From positions 1 through 20,707 of the forward strand of contig DFAP01000132.1 in the NCBI GenBank assembly GCA_002365855.1: 20,707 bases of DNA. Direction: 5' to 3'. A model generated the notes under the pieces. The model was not told the DNA's origin. It saw only the letters and a list, made by a program, of their open reading frames with translations, and did no database searches. Position numbers and translations under genes: made by a program. This document shows positions 1 through 10,573 of this stretch, one piece after another. Source of the stretch: Pelotomaculum sp. UBA3103. Lineage in GTDB: Bacteria > Bacillota > Desulfotomaculia > Desulfotomaculales > Pelotomaculaceae. The first letter of the stretch is position 1, and every line of letters begins with the position of its first letter.

Positions 1-101
1 ACTGCATAACTACTGTATATATAATGAGGTATTTGCAGAATACGATATTCTTGGCAAACAAATCTACCGTTTAAGAGAAAAAAATCTCACGTAAATCTTT
101 T

Positions 102-133
102 TCACACGTCACACGTCTCACTGCTCACGTCTA
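102..133. repeat. Degenerate 7-bp-periodic repeat upstream of ilvN
   Basis: The stretch reads as imperfect heptads built on CACACGT / CTCACGT, ending a few bases before the ilvN Shine-Dalgarno. Its period and ACGTC core resemble the GACGTCN heptads at 1669-1698, 1805-1834, 1875-1904 and 13146-13166, but it is the most diverged copy. The rest of 1-151 is AT-rich spacer in which I see no convincing gene; a TATAAT at 20-25 has no readable -35 because the window begins there. Confidence 0.45.
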
Positions 134-151
134 AGATCGGAGGTTTTGAAA

Positions 152-673
152 ATGGCGCATACCCTCGCGGTATTGGTGGAAAATAATCCTGGGGTGCTTG
201 CCCGGGTAGCGGGCCTTTTTAGCAGGCGCGGCTTTAATATTGACAGCCTGGCCGTGGGGAGGACAGACAACCCGGCTGTTTCAAGGATGACTATAGTTGT
301 CGAAGGTGACGACAGGTACCTGGAACAGGTTAACAAACAGCTTCACAAGCTGGTTGACGTTATCAAAATCAGCGACATCACCAAGGACGCTTACGTCGAC
401 CGGGAACTGGTGCTGATCAAGGTCCATGCCGAAGCGGCTAAAAGGGCGGAGATCATGCAGTTGGTAGACATATTTCGTGCCCGCATAGTTGATGTGGGTC
501 TTAAAACTTTAACCGTAGAGGTAACCGGCAACGAGGGTAAGATCACAGCTTTTGAGGACTCGCTGCGGCCTTTTGGGATTAAAGAACTGGTCCGGACAGG
601 TAAAATTGCCATGTTACGGGGCTTCAAATCCAGTTCAAAAAGTAACAGCCATAAAGAGGAGGATGAAAGTTAA
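152..673 (+). CDS. ilvN: Acetolactate synthase small (regulatory) subunit
   Basis: This is the regulatory subunit of acetohydroxyacid synthase. It binds the catalytic IlvB subunit, stimulates it, and confers feedback inhibition by valine. The 173-aa protein opens with an ACT domain (about residues 2-75, with VENNPGVLARVAGLFSRRGF and FNIDSLAVG), followed by the C-terminal small-subunit domain and a polar Lys/Ser/Glu tail. The length is close to the usual 160-175 aa. I chose ATG 152 because GGAGG at 139-143 lies 8 nt upstream; the in-frame TTG at 146 would be only 2 nt from it. The gene abuts ilvC with no spacer. Its catalytic partner usually lies immediately upstream, but here an ilvB lies downstream of ilvC, and no ilvB end is recognisable in the first 150 bases. 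Confidence 0.95.
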   Translation: MAHTLAVLVENNPGVLARVAGLFSRRGFNIDSLAVGRTDNPAVSRMTIVVEGDDRYLEQVNKQLHKLVDVIKISDITKDAYVDRELVLIKVHAEAAKRAEIMQLVDIFRARIVDVGLKTLTVEVTGNEGKITAFEDSLRPFGIKELVRTGKIAMLRGFKSSSKSNSHKEEDES

Positions 674-1666
<993 letters not shown>

Positions 1667-1668
1667 AG

Positions 1669-1698
1669 GTCGGTCGTCGGACGTCAGACGTCGGAATA
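1669..1698 (+). repeat. Left arm of a 30-bp imperfect inverted repeat (GACGTCN heptads)
   Basis: The arm begins GTCGGTCGTC and continues with two GACGTC units. It is the reverse complement of 1875-1904 at 27 of 30 positions. Read on the - strand it is a run of 7-bp units GACGTCT, GACGTCC, GACGACC. It starts 3 bp after the ilvC stop codon. Confidence 0.8.
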
Positions 1699-1804
1699 GA
1701 AAGAATTTGCAGAGCGGGTTCTGGTTGAACTAAAAATTCATTTAAACTGTGTATTCTTTGTAGTTTCAACGAAAGTGCAGAAAAACTCACTACTTATTTC
1801 ATGT

Positions 1805-1834
1805 TATTCTAACGTTTAACGACTGACGACTTGA
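1805..1834 (+). repeat. Internal degenerate copy of the GACGTCN heptad repeat
   Basis: Starting from TATTCT, the heptads AACGTTT, AACGACT and GACGACT follow in the same orientation as the copy at 1875-1904. It matches that copy at roughly three quarters of positions. It shares AACGACTGACGAC with the copy inside the glmS ribozyme. Confidence 0.6.
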
Positions 1835-1874
1835 ACTGAGGCATTGGTTGCAGGCAAGTTTATCTTAAATCATT

Positions 1875-1904
1875 TATTCTGACGTCCGACGTCTGACGAC
1901 CGAC
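1875..1904 (+). repeat. Right arm of the 30-bp imperfect inverted repeat
   Basis: TATTCT is followed by the heptads GACGTCC, GACGTCT, GACGACC and a further GACGTCC that runs past the arm to 1908. It pairs with 1669-1698 across about 176 bp of AT-rich sequence. The repeat ends just before the G-run that acts as the ilvB ribosome binding site. The 236-bp unit could be a small non-autonomous element or a large mRNA hairpin between ilvC and ilvB; the interior shows no ORF. Confidence 0.8.
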
Positions 1905-1927
1905 GTCCGAATGGGGGGGAGTTTGCT

Positions 1928-3616
1928 TTGGAGATCACTGCTGCGGAAGCCCTTGTCCGCTGTCTGGAGCAGGAAAACGTGGAGCTGGTTTTCGGGTATC
2001 CGGGTGGAGCGATTCTCCCCGTCTACGATGCCTTTAATAATTCTACCATTAAACATATCCTGGTCAGGCACGAGCAGGGCGCTGCCCACATGGCTGACGG
2101 CTATGCCCGGGTGACTGGAAAAGTTGGGGTCTGCCTGGCCACATCCGGTCCAGGCGCTACCAACCTGGTTACCGGTATTGCCAACGCCTACATGGATTCG
2201 GTGCCAATGGTGGTTATTACCGGCCAGGTTCCAACCACGCAGGTAGGCACAGATGCCTTTCAGGAAGTTGATATAACAGGTATTACCCTGCCCATAACCA
2301 AACACAACTTTCTGGTTAAAGATCCGAAACAGCTGTCTGTGATAGTTAAAAAGGCCTTTCACCTGGCCTCCACCGGGCGTCCAGGGCCGGTGCTGATTGA
2401 CCTGCCCAAAGACGTTGCCCTGTCAAAAATCAAGTTCAAGTACCCCAAGAATATTAACCTGCCCGGCTATAAGCCCACCTATAAGGGGCATTCGGCCATG
2501 GTGCAGCAGGCAGGCAAAATCATGATGAAATCAGAGCGCCCTGTCATCTACGCCGGCGGGGGCGTCCGTATATCCGGCGCTGCCCCGGAATTGCTCCAGC
2601 TGGCGGAAACCCTGTCTGCTCCCGTAACCCACACCCTGATGGGACTGGGCTGCTTTCCCGGTGACCATCCTCTTTTCCTCGGCATGCTGGGTTTGCATGG
2701 CACCCGGTACGCCAACCAGGCTGTTACCGAGTGTGACTGCCTGATTGCTGTAGGTGCGCGCTTTGACGACAGGGTTGTGACCAAGATCAGCGGATTTGCG
2801 CCGGAAGCCAGGATCATTCACATCGATATAGATCCCGCTGAGATTGGAAAAAATGTAACTACTCACCTTCCCATCGTGGGAGACCTGAAAACCGTGCTGG
2901 GTGCTATCCTGCCCAACCTGGAAAAGAAGGACAACTCACGCTGGCTAAAAAGGGTTTGCCGGATGAAAGAGGAATTTCCTCTGAGCTACAGCCAGGAAGG
3001 AAGGCTGAAACCTCAATTTGTTTGTGAAAAACTAAATGAACTTAAGGAAGACAATGCCATCGTGGTTACGGATGTGGGACAGCACCAGATGTGGGCCGCC
3101 CTCTACATGCGGTTCAACGAGCCCCGCTGCTTTATATCTTCGGGCGGGCTGGGCGCTATGGGTTTCTGCCTGCCGGCCGCCATTGGCGCCAAGATGGGAG
3201 CGCCGGAAAGGAACGTGATCATGGTTATCGGCGACGCCGGGCTCCAGATGACCATGCAGGAACTGGGGACAGCCGCCGAGCAAAAGCTGCCGCTTAAAAT
3301 ATTCGTTCTAAACAACAACCGCCTGGGTATGGTCAGGCAGCTGCAAGAGTTTTACTGCGATAAAAGATACATTTCCGTTGATTTTGAGTTTAACCTGGAT
3401 TTTGCAGCTCTCGGGAGGTTATACGGTATGGAAGGATATACAATAAACACGCCTGAACAGCTGACTGAGCTGCTTCCACAGATATTGACCTCGCCGGCGC
3501 CGGTTATAGTGGACTGCATCATTGACCGCGAGGAGAATGTTTACCCCATGGTGCTGAACGGTTCAGCCATCAGTGAAGCTATAGGTTCGGGCAAAAGAAG
3601 GATGGAGGATATATGA
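1928..3616 (+). CDS. ilvB: Acetolactate synthase large (catalytic) subunit
   Basis: This is the ThDP/FAD-dependent enzyme that condenses two pyruvates to acetolactate, or pyruvate with 2-oxobutyrate to acetohydroxybutyrate. The 562-aa protein has the three ThDP-enzyme domains. The N-terminal PYR domain holds the catalytic Glu (E49 in [15 protein letters not shown]), the central domain contains GARFDDRV, and the C-terminal PP domain holds the cofactor motif beginning [12 protein letters not shown] and ending in NNN. The motif has GDA (A437) instead of the textbook GDG, a mild variant; the rest is canonical. The start is TTG, supported by the G-rich Shine-Dalgarno GGGGGGGAG at 1913-1921. The stop overlaps the leuA ATG (ATGA). 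It is separated from ilvC by the inverted-repeat spacer, so it may be a relocated or second ilvB. Confidence 0.95.
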   Translation: MEITAAEALVRCLEQENVELVFGYPGGAILPVYDAFNNSTIKHILVRHEQGAAHMADGYARVTGKVGVCLATSGPGATNLVTGIANAYMDSVPMVVITGQVPTTQVGTDAFQEVDITGITLPITKHNFLVKDPKQLSVIVKKAFHLASTGRPGPVLIDLPKDVALSKIKFKYPKNINLPGYKPTYKGHSAMVQQAGKIMMKSERPVIYAGGGVRISGAAPELLQLAETLSAPVTHTLMGLGCFPGDHPLFLGMLGLHGTRYANQAVTECDCLIAVGARFDDRVVTKISGFAPEARIIHIDIDPAEIGKNVTTHLPIVGDLKTVLGAILPNLEKKDNSRWLKRVCRMKEEFPLSYSQEGRLKPQFVCEKLNELKEDNAIVVTDVGQHQMWAALYMRFNEPRCFISSGGLGAMGFCLPAAIGAKMGAPERNVIMVIGDAGLQMTMQELGTAAEQKLPLKIFVLNNNRLGMVRQLQEFYCDKRYISVDFEFNLDFAALGRLYGMEGYTINTPEQLTELLPQILTSPAPVIVDCIIDREENVYPMVLNGSAISEAIGSGKRRMEDI

Positions 3617-5175
3617 GCCAGCGCGTTTATCTGTTTGACACAACTTTGAGGGACGGCGAGCAGTCTCCCGGTGTAAGCCTGACTGTAAGCGAAAAGGTCC
3701 AGATAGCCAGGCAGTTGGCCAGGTTGGGAGTGGACATCATTGAAGCCGGTTTCCCGATTTCCTCACCCGGGGACTTTGCATCTGTCAGCGCCATCGCCCG
3801 GGAGGTCAAAGGGGTAACCGTGGCAGGACTCTCCAGGGCCAACTCTCAGGATATTGACCGGGCCTGGGAGGCGGTGCGTCATGCCGAGCAGGCCCGTATT
3901 CACACTTTTATCGCCACCTCGGACATTCATCTCAAGCATAAGCTTCGCATGACCAGGGAACAGGTGCTGGAAGCTGCTGCGGCGGCGGTCCGGCACGCCA
4001 AGGCCTATACCAGTGATGTGGAGTTTTCCACCGAAGACGCGTCACGTTCCGATTTTGATTTTATGTGCCAGGTTCTGGCCGAGGCCATCAAGGCCGGGGC
4101 AACAGTTGTAAATATACCTGACACGGTAGGATACGCCATGCCCGGGGAATGGGGAAAGCTGATTCAGGAAATTTCCCGCAAGGTGCCCGGGATCGAAAAG
4201 GTCATTATCAGCGTGCACTGCCATGATGACCTCGGCCTGGCTGTTGCCAATTCACTGGCCGCCGTGGTGAACGGGGCACGCCAGGTGGAAGGAGCCATTA
4301 ACGGAATAGGGGAGAGAGCCGGCAACGCCGCCATTGAGGAAGTGATTATGGCCCTGCATACCAGGAAGGACCTGTACGGGCTGTATACCAGAGCCAAAAC
4401 AGAGGAAATCTATAGAACCAGCAGGCTGGTAAGCACCCTGACCGGAATGAAGGTCCAGCCCAATAAAGCGGTGGTTGGCGACAATGCATTTGCCCATGAG
4501 GCTGGTATCCACCAGGATGGGATGCTCAAAGAACGCACCACCTACGAGATTATGAACCCGGCCATGGTGGGCATCAGCAGGAGCAACCTGGTTCTGGGCA
4601 AGCACTCCGGCCGGCACGCCTTTCGCGAGCGGCTGGAAAACCTGGGCTACGTCCTGTCCACGGAGGAGCTGGATAGTGCTTTTGCCCAGTTTAAAAAACT
4701 ATCCGACAAAAAACTTGACATTACCAACGAGGATATAGAGGCTATTGTTGAGGAAGAAATGCGCAAAATGCCTCACGAGTATAACCTGGAATACCTGCAT
4801 ATCTCCAGCGGCACCGCTGTGGTGCCCACCGCCACGGTGGGCTTGAAAAAGGAAGGGCAGCTCATGGAAGAGGCTGCCTGCGGCAACGGCCCGGTCGACG
4901 CCATCTGCAAGGCAGTGGATAAAATAACCGGGATAAACTGCACTATGATCAGTTGGGGAATAAACGCAGTTACTGGCGGTAAGGACGCCCTTGGAGATGT
5001 TAACCTGAAAATAACGACGGACGGTGAAAAAGTCTATACCGGCCGAGGCATCAGTACGGATATCCTGGAAGCCAGCGCCAAGGCTTATGTTAACGCTGTA
5101 AATAAACTTGTCTGGGACAATCTGAAGACAGAAGCACAGGCACTAGAGGACGAGGTGAGCCACAAATGCCAATGA
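3613..5175 (+). CDS. leuA: 2-isopropylmalate synthase
   Basis: It catalyses the first committed step of leucine synthesis: acetyl-CoA plus 2-oxoisovalerate to 2-isopropylmalate. The 520-aa protein starts with the HMGL-like TIM barrel, with [16 protein letters not shown] near residue 8 carrying the Arg-Asp pair. The metal-binding H202 and H204 lie in [15 protein letters not shown], and [15 protein letters not shown] follows. A linker leads to the C-terminal LeuA allosteric dimer domain (about 390-510) that normally senses leucine; [13 protein letters not shown] belongs to it. The length is typical of the bacterial form. ATG overlaps the ilvB stop and the gene end overlaps leuC by 10 nt, consistent with one transcript. 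CimA downstream is a paralogue, but the start motif (GEQSPG, not GSQAEG) marks this one as LeuA. Confidence 0.96.
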   Translation: MSQRVYLFDTTLRDGEQSPGVSLTVSEKVQIARQLARLGVDIIEAGFPISSPGDFASVSAIAREVKGVTVAGLSRANSQDIDRAWEAVRHAEQARIHTFIATSDIHLKHKLRMTREQVLEAAAAAVRHAKAYTSDVEFSTEDASRSDFDFMCQVLAEAIKAGATVVNIPDTVGYAMPGEWGKLIQEISRKVPGIEKVIISVHCHDDLGLAVANSLAAVVNGARQVEGAINGIGERAGNAAIEEVIMALHTRKDLYGLYTRAKTEEIYRTSRLVSTLTGMKVQPNKAVVGDNAFAHEAGIHQDGMLKERTTYEIMNPAMVGISRSNLVLGKHSGRHAFRERLENLGYVLSTEELDSAFAQFKKLSDKKLDITNEDIEAIVEEEMRKMPHEYNLEYLHISSGTAVVPTATVGLKKEGQLMEEAACGNGPVDAICKAVDKITGINCTMISWGINAVTGGKDALGDVNLKITTDGEKVYTGRGISTDILEASAKAYVNAVNKLVWDNLKTEAQALEDEVSHKCQ

Positions 5176-6428
5176 CCATAACCGAGAAAATCCTGGCTGC
5201 ACACTCCGGCAGGGAGCGGGTTACTCCCGGTGAATTAATCAACGCCCGGGTGGATCTGGCGCTTGGGAACGATATCACCGCGCCGGTGGCTATCAGAGAG
5301 TTTGAAAAAATAGGGGCGCCGGGTGTTTTTGACCGGGAGAGGATAGCCCTGGTGCCCGACCACTTTGTTCCAAATAAGGATATTAAGTCGGCGGAACAGG
5401 CCAGGGTATTAAAGACGTTCTCGGCTAAACACGGCCTCACCAATTACTTTGAGGTGGGACGCATGGGCATTGAGCACTGCCTGCTGCCCGAGCAGGGACT
5501 TGTAGGTCCCGGTCACCTGGTCATCGGCGCCGACTCACACACCTGCACATACGGAGCCCTGGGCGCCTTTTCCACCGGCGTGGGCAGCACCGACCTGGCT
5601 GCGGCTATGGCCACGGGTGAGGTGTGGCTGAAAGTGCCCGAGTCAATCAGGTTCGTGTTTGATGGAGAGTTAAAGCCCTGGGTGGGAGGAAAAGACCTGA
5701 TCCTGCACACCATTGGGGATATTGGCGTGGACGGGGCGCTGTACCAGGCCATGGAGTTCACCGGACCTGCTATAGAAAGCCTGTCCATGGACGGCCGCTT
5801 TACCATGTGCAACATGGCTGTTGAGGCCGGGGCCAAGAGCGGCATTATCGCCCCGGATGAGATTACCCGTGCTTATGTTGAGGGACGCTGCAGGCGCCCC
5901 TATCAATTTTATTATAGCGATCCCGGCGCTAAATACGCAAAAGTTTATCACTATGATGTTTCCCTCATTGAACCCCAGGTGTGCTTTCCGCACTTGCCGG
6001 AAAACAGCAGGCCGGTAAGTGAAGCGGGTAACGTGGAGATTGACCAGTCAGTCATAGGCTCCTGCACCAACGGGCGGATCGATGATTTGAGAGAGGCGGC
6101 GAAAGTGCTGAAGGGCAGGAAGGTGCATCATAAAGTGCGCCTGATTATTTTCCCGGGCACACAGGGGATCTACCTCCAGGCGCTGAGAGAGGGCCTGATC
6201 GAAACCTTTATCGTAGCGGGCGGCGCGGTCAGCACGCCCACCTGCGGGCCTTGCCTGGGCGGGCACATGGGCATCCTGGCCGAAGGGGAGCGCGCCATTG
6301 CCACGACCAACCGCAACTTCGTGGGCAGGATGGGCCACCCGGAGAGCGAGGTCTACCTTTCAGGACCCGCCGTTGCTGCGGCATCTGCTGTGATGGGGCG
6401 AATTGCCGGCCCCTGGGAGGTGGTATAG
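5166..6428 (+). CDS. leuC: 3-isopropylmalate dehydratase large subunit
   Basis: With LeuD it isomerises 2-isopropylmalate to 3-isopropylmalate through a 4Fe-4S cluster. The 420-aa protein is the shorter form paired with a separate short LeuD, as in archaea and many Clostridia. The aconitase-family motifs are present: [20 protein letters not shown], then cluster cysteines in IGSCTNGR and in [12 protein letters not shown], and [12 protein letters not shown] near the end. GAGGTGA at 5152-5158 positions the ATG at 5166; a second in-frame ATG at 5172 is possible. It overlaps leuA at the start, and its stop shares one base with the leuD GTG start. Confidence 0.96.
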   Translation: MPMTITEKILAAHSGRERVTPGELINARVDLALGNDITAPVAIREFEKIGAPGVFDRERIALVPDHFVPNKDIKSAEQARVLKTFSAKHGLTNYFEVGRMGIEHCLLPEQGLVGPGHLVIGADSHTCTYGALGAFSTGVGSTDLAAAMATGEVWLKVPESIRFVFDGELKPWVGGKDLILHTIGDIGVDGALYQAMEFTGPAIESLSMDGRFTMCNMAVEAGAKSGIIAPDEITRAYVEGRCRRPYQFYYSDPGAKYAKVYHYDVSLIEPQVCFPHLPENSRPVSEAGNVEIDQSVIGSCTNGRIDDLREAAKVLKGRKVHHKVRLIIFPGTQGIYLQALREGLIETFIVAGGAVSTPTCGPCLGGHMGILAEGERAIATTNRNFVGRMGHPESEVYLSGPAVAAASAVMGRIAGPWEVV

Positions 6429-6925
6429 TGGAAATCAAAGGCAGGGTATGGAAATTCGGGTCTGACGTTGACACTGACGCTATTATCCCGGCCCGCTATC
6501 TCACCACCTCCGACCCGTACGAACTGGCCAAACACTGCATGGAGGACGCCGACCCGGCTTTTCCAATGAAAGTGAAGCCCGGTGATATCCTGGTGGCCGG
6601 CAAGAATTTTGGCTGCGGCAGCTCCAGGGAGCACGCTCCCATCGCTATTAAGGCCGCCGGTGTTTCGTGTGTGATTGCCGGGACGTTTGCCCGGATCTTC
6701 TACCGCAACTCCTTTAACATCGGCCTTCCCATTTTCGAATCGCCCCAAGCCGCCGAGGGTATCAGCGAGGGCAACGAGGTGGTAGTAGATGTAGATAACG
6801 GCACCATAACCGACTTAACGACCGGAAAAATCTACGAGGTTTCTCCGGTGCCCGCTTTCATGCGGCAAATCATCGCAGCCGGAGGCCTGATCAATTACGT
6901 GTCCGAAAGGATGAACAAGAAATAA
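6428..6925 (+). CDS. leuD: 3-isopropylmalate dehydratase small subunit
   Basis: This is the swivel-domain partner of LeuC. The 165-aa protein begins [19 protein letters not shown], with the diagnostic NTD/VDTDxIIPARYL region, and contains [11 protein letters not shown], the substrate-specificity and catalytic loop. I use GTG at 6428: GGGAGG at 6415-6420 lies 7 nt upstream, the length matches short LeuD proteins, and homology starts there. A longer open frame back to 6251 lies inside leuC and has non-LeuD sequence. The stop TAA shares its last A with the leuB ATG. Confidence 0.95.
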   Translation: MEIKGRVWKFGSDVDTDAIIPARYLTTSDPYELAKHCMEDADPAFPMKVKPGDILVAGKNFGCGSSREHAPIAIKAAGVSCVIAGTFARIFYRNSFNIGLPIFESPQAAEGISEGNEVVVDVDNGTITDLTTGKIYEVSPVPAFMRQIIAAGGLINYVSERMNKK

Positions 6926-8004
6926 TGTATAAAATAGCCGTTTTGCCGGGTGACGGGATCGGCCCGGAAATAACCGTCCAGGCAGTCAGGGTGTTGGAAG
7001 CGGTTGGACGCCGGTTTAACAGGGAGTTTAATTTTTCCGAGGGCCTTGTGGGAGGAGCCGCCTATGACGCTGTAGGTCACCCGTTGCCTGAAAAAACCCT
7101 CGACCTCTGTCACGCCAGCGATGCCATACTGCTTGGCGCCGTGGGAGGGTGGAAATGGGACGAACTGCCTGTCCATCTGCGCCCGGAGGTAGGGGGGATC
7201 CTGGCCCTGCGCAAGGAATTAGGCCTTTATGCCAATCTAAGGCCGGTCAGGGTATTTCCCGCCCTGGTTGGCGCCTCCACCATGAAGCCGGAAGTGGTCA
7301 GCGGCCTGGACCTTCTGGTTGTCCGCGAACTAACCGGAGGCCTCTATTTTGGGAAGAAGTACCGGGAGCCCCTTCCTGAAGGAGGCGCCCGGGTGGTTGA
7401 CACCCTGGAATACACGACCCCGGAAATCGACCGCATCGCCCGCATGGCCTTCAACCTGGCCCGGAAGCGCCGCAGCAAAGTAACCTCGGTAGACAAGGCC
7501 AACGTCCTGGAAAGCTCCCGTCACTGGCGGGAAGTGGTGACTCAGGTCGGGGCCGGTTACCCTGACGTGGAGCTGGACCACATGTATGTGGATAATTGCG
7601 CGATGCAGCTTGTTAAAAATCCGAAGCAGTTTGATGTCCTGGTCATGGAAAACATGTTTGGTGATATTCTGAGCGACCAGGCCTCCATGCTCTCAGGGTC
7701 TCTGGGGATGCTGGCCTCCGCCAGCCTCGGCGGAAAAACCAGCCTATACGAGCCCGCGCACGGGTCGGCTCCCAAGTATACCGGAATGCAGCGGGTAAAC
7801 CCTATCGCCACTATATTATCAGGCGCCATGCTTTTGAGCTTCTCCCTGAACCTTGACGAGGAAGCCGGATGTATCGAGCGGGCCATCACCAGGGTCCTTG
7901 ACCTGGGGTACCGGACAGCCGACCTGATGGAGGAAGGCGGGGAACTGGTCAACACCATTCAGATGGGCGACCGCATCATCGAGCAGATCGAGGCGGGAGT
8001 ATAA
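6925..8004 (+). CDS. leuB: 3-isopropylmalate dehydrogenase
   Basis: It oxidises and decarboxylates 3-isopropylmalate to 2-oxoisocaproate with NAD+, the last leucine-specific step before transamination. The 359-aa protein is full length for the family. It shows GDGIGPE at the N terminus, the substrate-binding RELTGGLYFG segment, the metal/substrate stretch MENMFGDILSDQASML with its aspartates, and the NAD-binding EPAHGSAPKYTG loop. The start overlaps the leuD stop by one base. A 35-bp gap holding the G/A-rich cimA ribosome binding site follows. Confidence 0.97.
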   Translation: MYKIAVLPGDGIGPEITVQAVRVLEAVGRRFNREFNFSEGLVGGAAYDAVGHPLPEKTLDLCHASDAILLGAVGGWKWDELPVHLRPEVGGILALRKELGLYANLRPVRVFPALVGASTMKPEVVSGLDLLVVRELTGGLYFGKKYREPLPEGGARVVDTLEYTTPEIDRIARMAFNLARKRRSKVTSVDKANVLESSRHWREVVTQVGAGYPDVELDHMYVDNCAMQLVKNPKQFDVLVMENMFGDILSDQASMLSGSLGMLASASLGGKTSLYEPAHGSAPKYTGMQRVNPIATILSGAMLLSFSLNLDEEAGCIERAITRVLDLGYRTADLMEEGGELVNTIQMGDRIIEQIEAGV

Positions 8005-8039
8005 CCTAAAAGATTTGATAGGATTGGGGTGGAAGAGGA

Positions 8040-9626
8040 ATGCCTGAGGCGCAGATTTACGATACCACGCTCCGTGACGGTTCACAGGCCGAAGGGATCT
8101 CCTTTTCCTGTGAAGACAAAATCAAAATAGCCCTGCGCCTTGATAAAATGGGCTTTCATTATATCGAGGGCGGTTGGCCCGGTTCCAACCCGAAGGACCT
8201 CGACTTCTTCAGTCGCATCCAGGGCCACAAACTTAAAAACGCCAGGCTGACCGCTTTCGGATCCACCCGCAGGGCGGGGCTGGCGGCGGAAAACGACCCT
8301 AACATCCAGTGTATCCTGCAGTCCGGCGTCCAGGTGGCCACCATCTTCGGCAAGACGTGGGACTTCCACGTCCGCAAGGCTCTCGGCGCTACCCTGGAAG
8401 AAAACCTGGCCATGATCTCGGAAACTATTGCCTATCTGAAAAACTCCGGTCTCGAGGTTATTTACGATGCCGAGCATTTTTTTGACGGGTACAAGGCCAA
8501 CCCGGCCTATGCTATCAAGACCATCCGGGCGGCAAAAGAGTCCGGGGCGTCAACTGTAGTCCTGTGCGACACCAACGGCGGAAGCATGCCGGCAGAGGTA
8601 AGAGAGCTGGTCTTGCTGGTAAGGGATGAGCTTAATATCCCTGTCGGCATCCACGCCCACAACGATTCAGATCTGGCCGTGGCCAACTCGCTTATAGCCG
8701 TGCAGGCCGGGGCGACACAGGTGCATGGCACTGTAAACGGCTACGGAGAAAGGTGCGGCAACGCCAACCTCTGCTCCGTCATACCCAACCTGACGCTGAA
8801 ATGCGGCATTAAGACCATTCCCATGGAAAACATAGCCCACCTCACCGAGATGTCCCATTACGTCAGCGAGGTGGCCAACGTGCACCCCAATGCGCACCAG
8901 CCCTACGTGGGGGCCAGCGCTTTTGCCCACAAGGGAGGGGTGCATGTCAGCGCCCTCCTCAAGGATCCGAAAACATACGAGCACATAAAGCCCGAGCTGG
9001 TTGGCAACCGTCGCAGGGTGCTGGTCTCCGAGCTGTCCGGCATATCCAATTTACTTTACAAGTACAAGGAACTGAACCTTCAGGTCGAGCAGCAGAGCCC
9101 TGAAGGCAGGAGAATCCTGGACGAGTTAAAGAAACTGGAAAACCGGGGCTTCCAGTTTGAAGGGGCGGAGGGTTCCTTCGAGTTGCTCCTGCGCAAAGCC
9201 AACGACGGTTTCACCGAGCCCTTTACCCTCGAAGCCCTGCGCTTGCTGGTTGAAAAAAGGGAAAACAATCCGGCTTACTCCGAGGCTATCATCAAAATGA
9301 AGGTGGGTGATAAAGTGGTGCACACCGCGGCCGAGGGAAACGGCCCGGTAAACGCTCTGGACAATGCCCTCCGCAAGGCTCTGGAAGGTTTTTACCCCGG
9401 CATTAAGGCCATGCAGCTTACGGACTACAAGGTCAGGGTGCTGGATGAAAAAGACGGCACCGGCGCAATGGTGCGGGTCCATATTGAGTCCGGCGACGGG
9501 CGGCGCTCCTGGGGTACGGTAGGTGTTTCCCACAACATCATCGAGGCCAGCTGGCAGGCGCTGGCGGACAGCATCGCCTACGGTCTGCTTAAAGGCGGCC
9601 ATACAAATATTCCCCACGAAAAATAG
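8040..9626 (+). CDS. cimA: (R)-citramalate synthase
   Basis: It condenses acetyl-CoA with pyruvate to citramalate. LeuC/LeuD and LeuB-type enzymes can convert citramalate to 2-oxobutyrate, giving isoleucine without threonine. The 528-aa protein has the HMGL-like barrel ([17 protein letters not shown] at the start, metal-binding [28 protein letters not shown]) and a C-terminal LeuA-type regulatory domain ([16 protein letters not shown]). The start motif, the [13 protein letters not shown] segment and the length place it with the bacterial citramalate synthase group rather than LeuA. The G/A-rich ribosome binding site GGGGTGGAAGAGG lies just upstream of ATG. It is the last gene of the operon and is followed by a terminator. 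Confidence 0.92.
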   Translation: MPEAQIYDTTLRDGSQAEGISFSCEDKIKIALRLDKMGFHYIEGGWPGSNPKDLDFFSRIQGHKLKNARLTAFGSTRRAGLAAENDPNIQCILQSGVQVATIFGKTWDFHVRKALGATLEENLAMISETIAYLKNSGLEVIYDAEHFFDGYKANPAYAIKTIRAAKESGASTVVLCDTNGGSMPAEVRELVLLVRDELNIPVGIHAHNDSDLAVANSLIAVQAGATQVHGTVNGYGERCGNANLCSVIPNLTLKCGIKTIPMENIAHLTEMSHYVSEVANVHPNAHQPYVGASAFAHKGGVHVSALLKDPKTYEHIKPELVGNRRRVLVSELSGISNLLYKYKELNLQVEQQSPEGRRILDELKKLENRGFQFEGAEGSFELLLRKANDGFTEPFTLEALRLLVEKRENNPAYSEAIIKMKVGDKVVHTAAEGNGPVNALDNALRKALEGFYPGIKAMQLTDYKVRVLDEKDGTGAMVRVHIESGDGRRSWGTVGVSHNIIEASWQALADSIAYGLLKGGHTNIPHEK

Positions 9627-9650
9627 ATAAATTTCTGCAGGAAACAGACT

Positions 9651-9686
9651 CCCGCTACCGAAATAAGGGTACGGCGGGGTTTTTTA
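9651..9686 (+). terminator. Intrinsic terminator after cimA
   Basis: CCCGCTACC (9651-9659) pairs with GGTA and GCGGG (9668-9671 and 9674-9678), leaving a 2-nt bulge and an 8-nt A-rich loop. The stem is followed by a T run from 9680. It closes the ilv-leu-cimA operon and insulates cdaA. Confidence 0.88.
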
Positions 9687-9735
9687 TTATGCGCATAAAT
9701 TATCTTTGTTATATTGTTGAGGGAGGTCATCTGCT

Positions 9736-10569
9736 TTGGAGCAGTTCTTGCTCCCCAGTCTGGAATATTTGAAAGCTGTGCTCAAATTCAAATTGACCAG
9801 CGTTATCGATATTCTGGTCGTGGCCTACTTGATATACAGGCTGATGCTTATAATCAAGGGCACCAGGGCGGTACAGCTGATCAAGGGGCTGGCTATTTTG
9901 CTGGTCGTGACCGCTGTTTCCAGCCTTTTTAACCTTTACACCATCAACTGGCTCCTGGGGAAGGCTATGACAGCGCTGGTGGTAGCACTGCCGGTGGTAT
10001 TTCAGCCTGAACTCAGACGGGCGCTGGAAAAGCTGGGGCGCGGGAAGATACTGTCTCACTCCCCCCTGATGGCTGGTTTCGTTGACAGGGTCAAGGTTAT
10101 AGCAGAGGTAACGCGCTCAACCACGGTCCTGTCCAAGAACAAGATGGGCGGGCTGATCATCCTGGAGCGGGAAACAGGCCTTGTAGAATACGTTGACACT
10201 GGCGTAAAGCTTGACGCCATGGTTTCGGCAGAGTTTCTGCTGAATATATTTGTACCGAAAACTCCCCTGCATGACGGGGCGGTGATCATCAGAGGAGATC
10301 GTGTGGCTGCCGCGGCCTGCTTCCTGCCGCTGAGTGAAAACCCCTATCTTAGCAAGGATCTGGGTTCCAGGCACAGGGCAGGGATCGGCATTACTGAGCA
10401 TTCCGACGCGGTCGCTGTGATCATCTCCGAGGAAACCGGTTCGGTTAGCGTTGCGGTTGAAGGAGTCCTTACCAGGCATCTGGACGAGGCCAGCCTCCAG
10501 GAAAAGCTTACTGAGCTTTTGAAAAATCACCATCACACCACACTGTCATCATTTTGGCCCAGGAGGTAG
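9736..10569 (+). CDS. cdaA: Diadenylate cyclase (c-di-AMP synthase), membrane bound
   Basis: It makes cyclic di-AMP from two ATP at the cytoplasmic face of the membrane. The messenger controls potassium/osmolyte uptake and cell-wall homeostasis. The 277-aa protein has about three N-terminal membrane helices (roughly residues 18-90: IDILVVAYLIYRLMLII, LAILLVVTAVSSLF, MTALVVALPVVF). The DAC domain follows, with the DGA motif at 180-182 and RHR at 212-214, both needed for nucleotide binding and catalysis. The start is TTG with GAGGGAGG at 9719-9726, 9 nt upstream. It is followed within 5 bp by cdaR and then glmM, the conserved cdaA-cdaR-glmM module in which CdaR and GlmM modulate the cyclase. 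Confidence 0.95.
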   Translation: MEQFLLPSLEYLKAVLKFKLTSVIDILVVAYLIYRLMLIIKGTRAVQLIKGLAILLVVTAVSSLFNLYTINWLLGKAMTALVVALPVVFQPELRRALEKLGRGKILSHSPLMAGFVDRVKVIAEVTRSTTVLSKNKMGGLIILERETGLVEYVDTGVKLDAMVSAEFLLNIFVPKTPLHDGAVIIRGDRVAAAACFLPLSENPYLSKDLGSRHRAGIGITEHSDAVAVIISEETGSVSVAVEGVLTRHLDEASLQEKLTELLKNHHHTTLSSFWPRR

Positions 10570-10573
10570 TAAG

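Noticed and set aside
2..94. A 30-codon open frame running in from the left edge, ending at TAA 92-94, possibly the tail of an upstream protein.
   Set aside because: It is too short to recognise, does not resemble an IlvB C terminus, and another frame is also open over much of the same AT-rich stretch.
3230..3240. GDA instead of GDG in the IlvB ThDP motif as a sign of lost activity.
   Set aside because: The flanking motif and the terminal NNN are intact and small residues are tolerated at this position; I treat it as ordinary variation.
6251..6427. N-terminal extension of leuD reaching back into leuC.
   Set aside because: The extra residues are out-of-frame leuC sequence, and GTG 6428 has a well-spaced GGGAGG and fits the family length.
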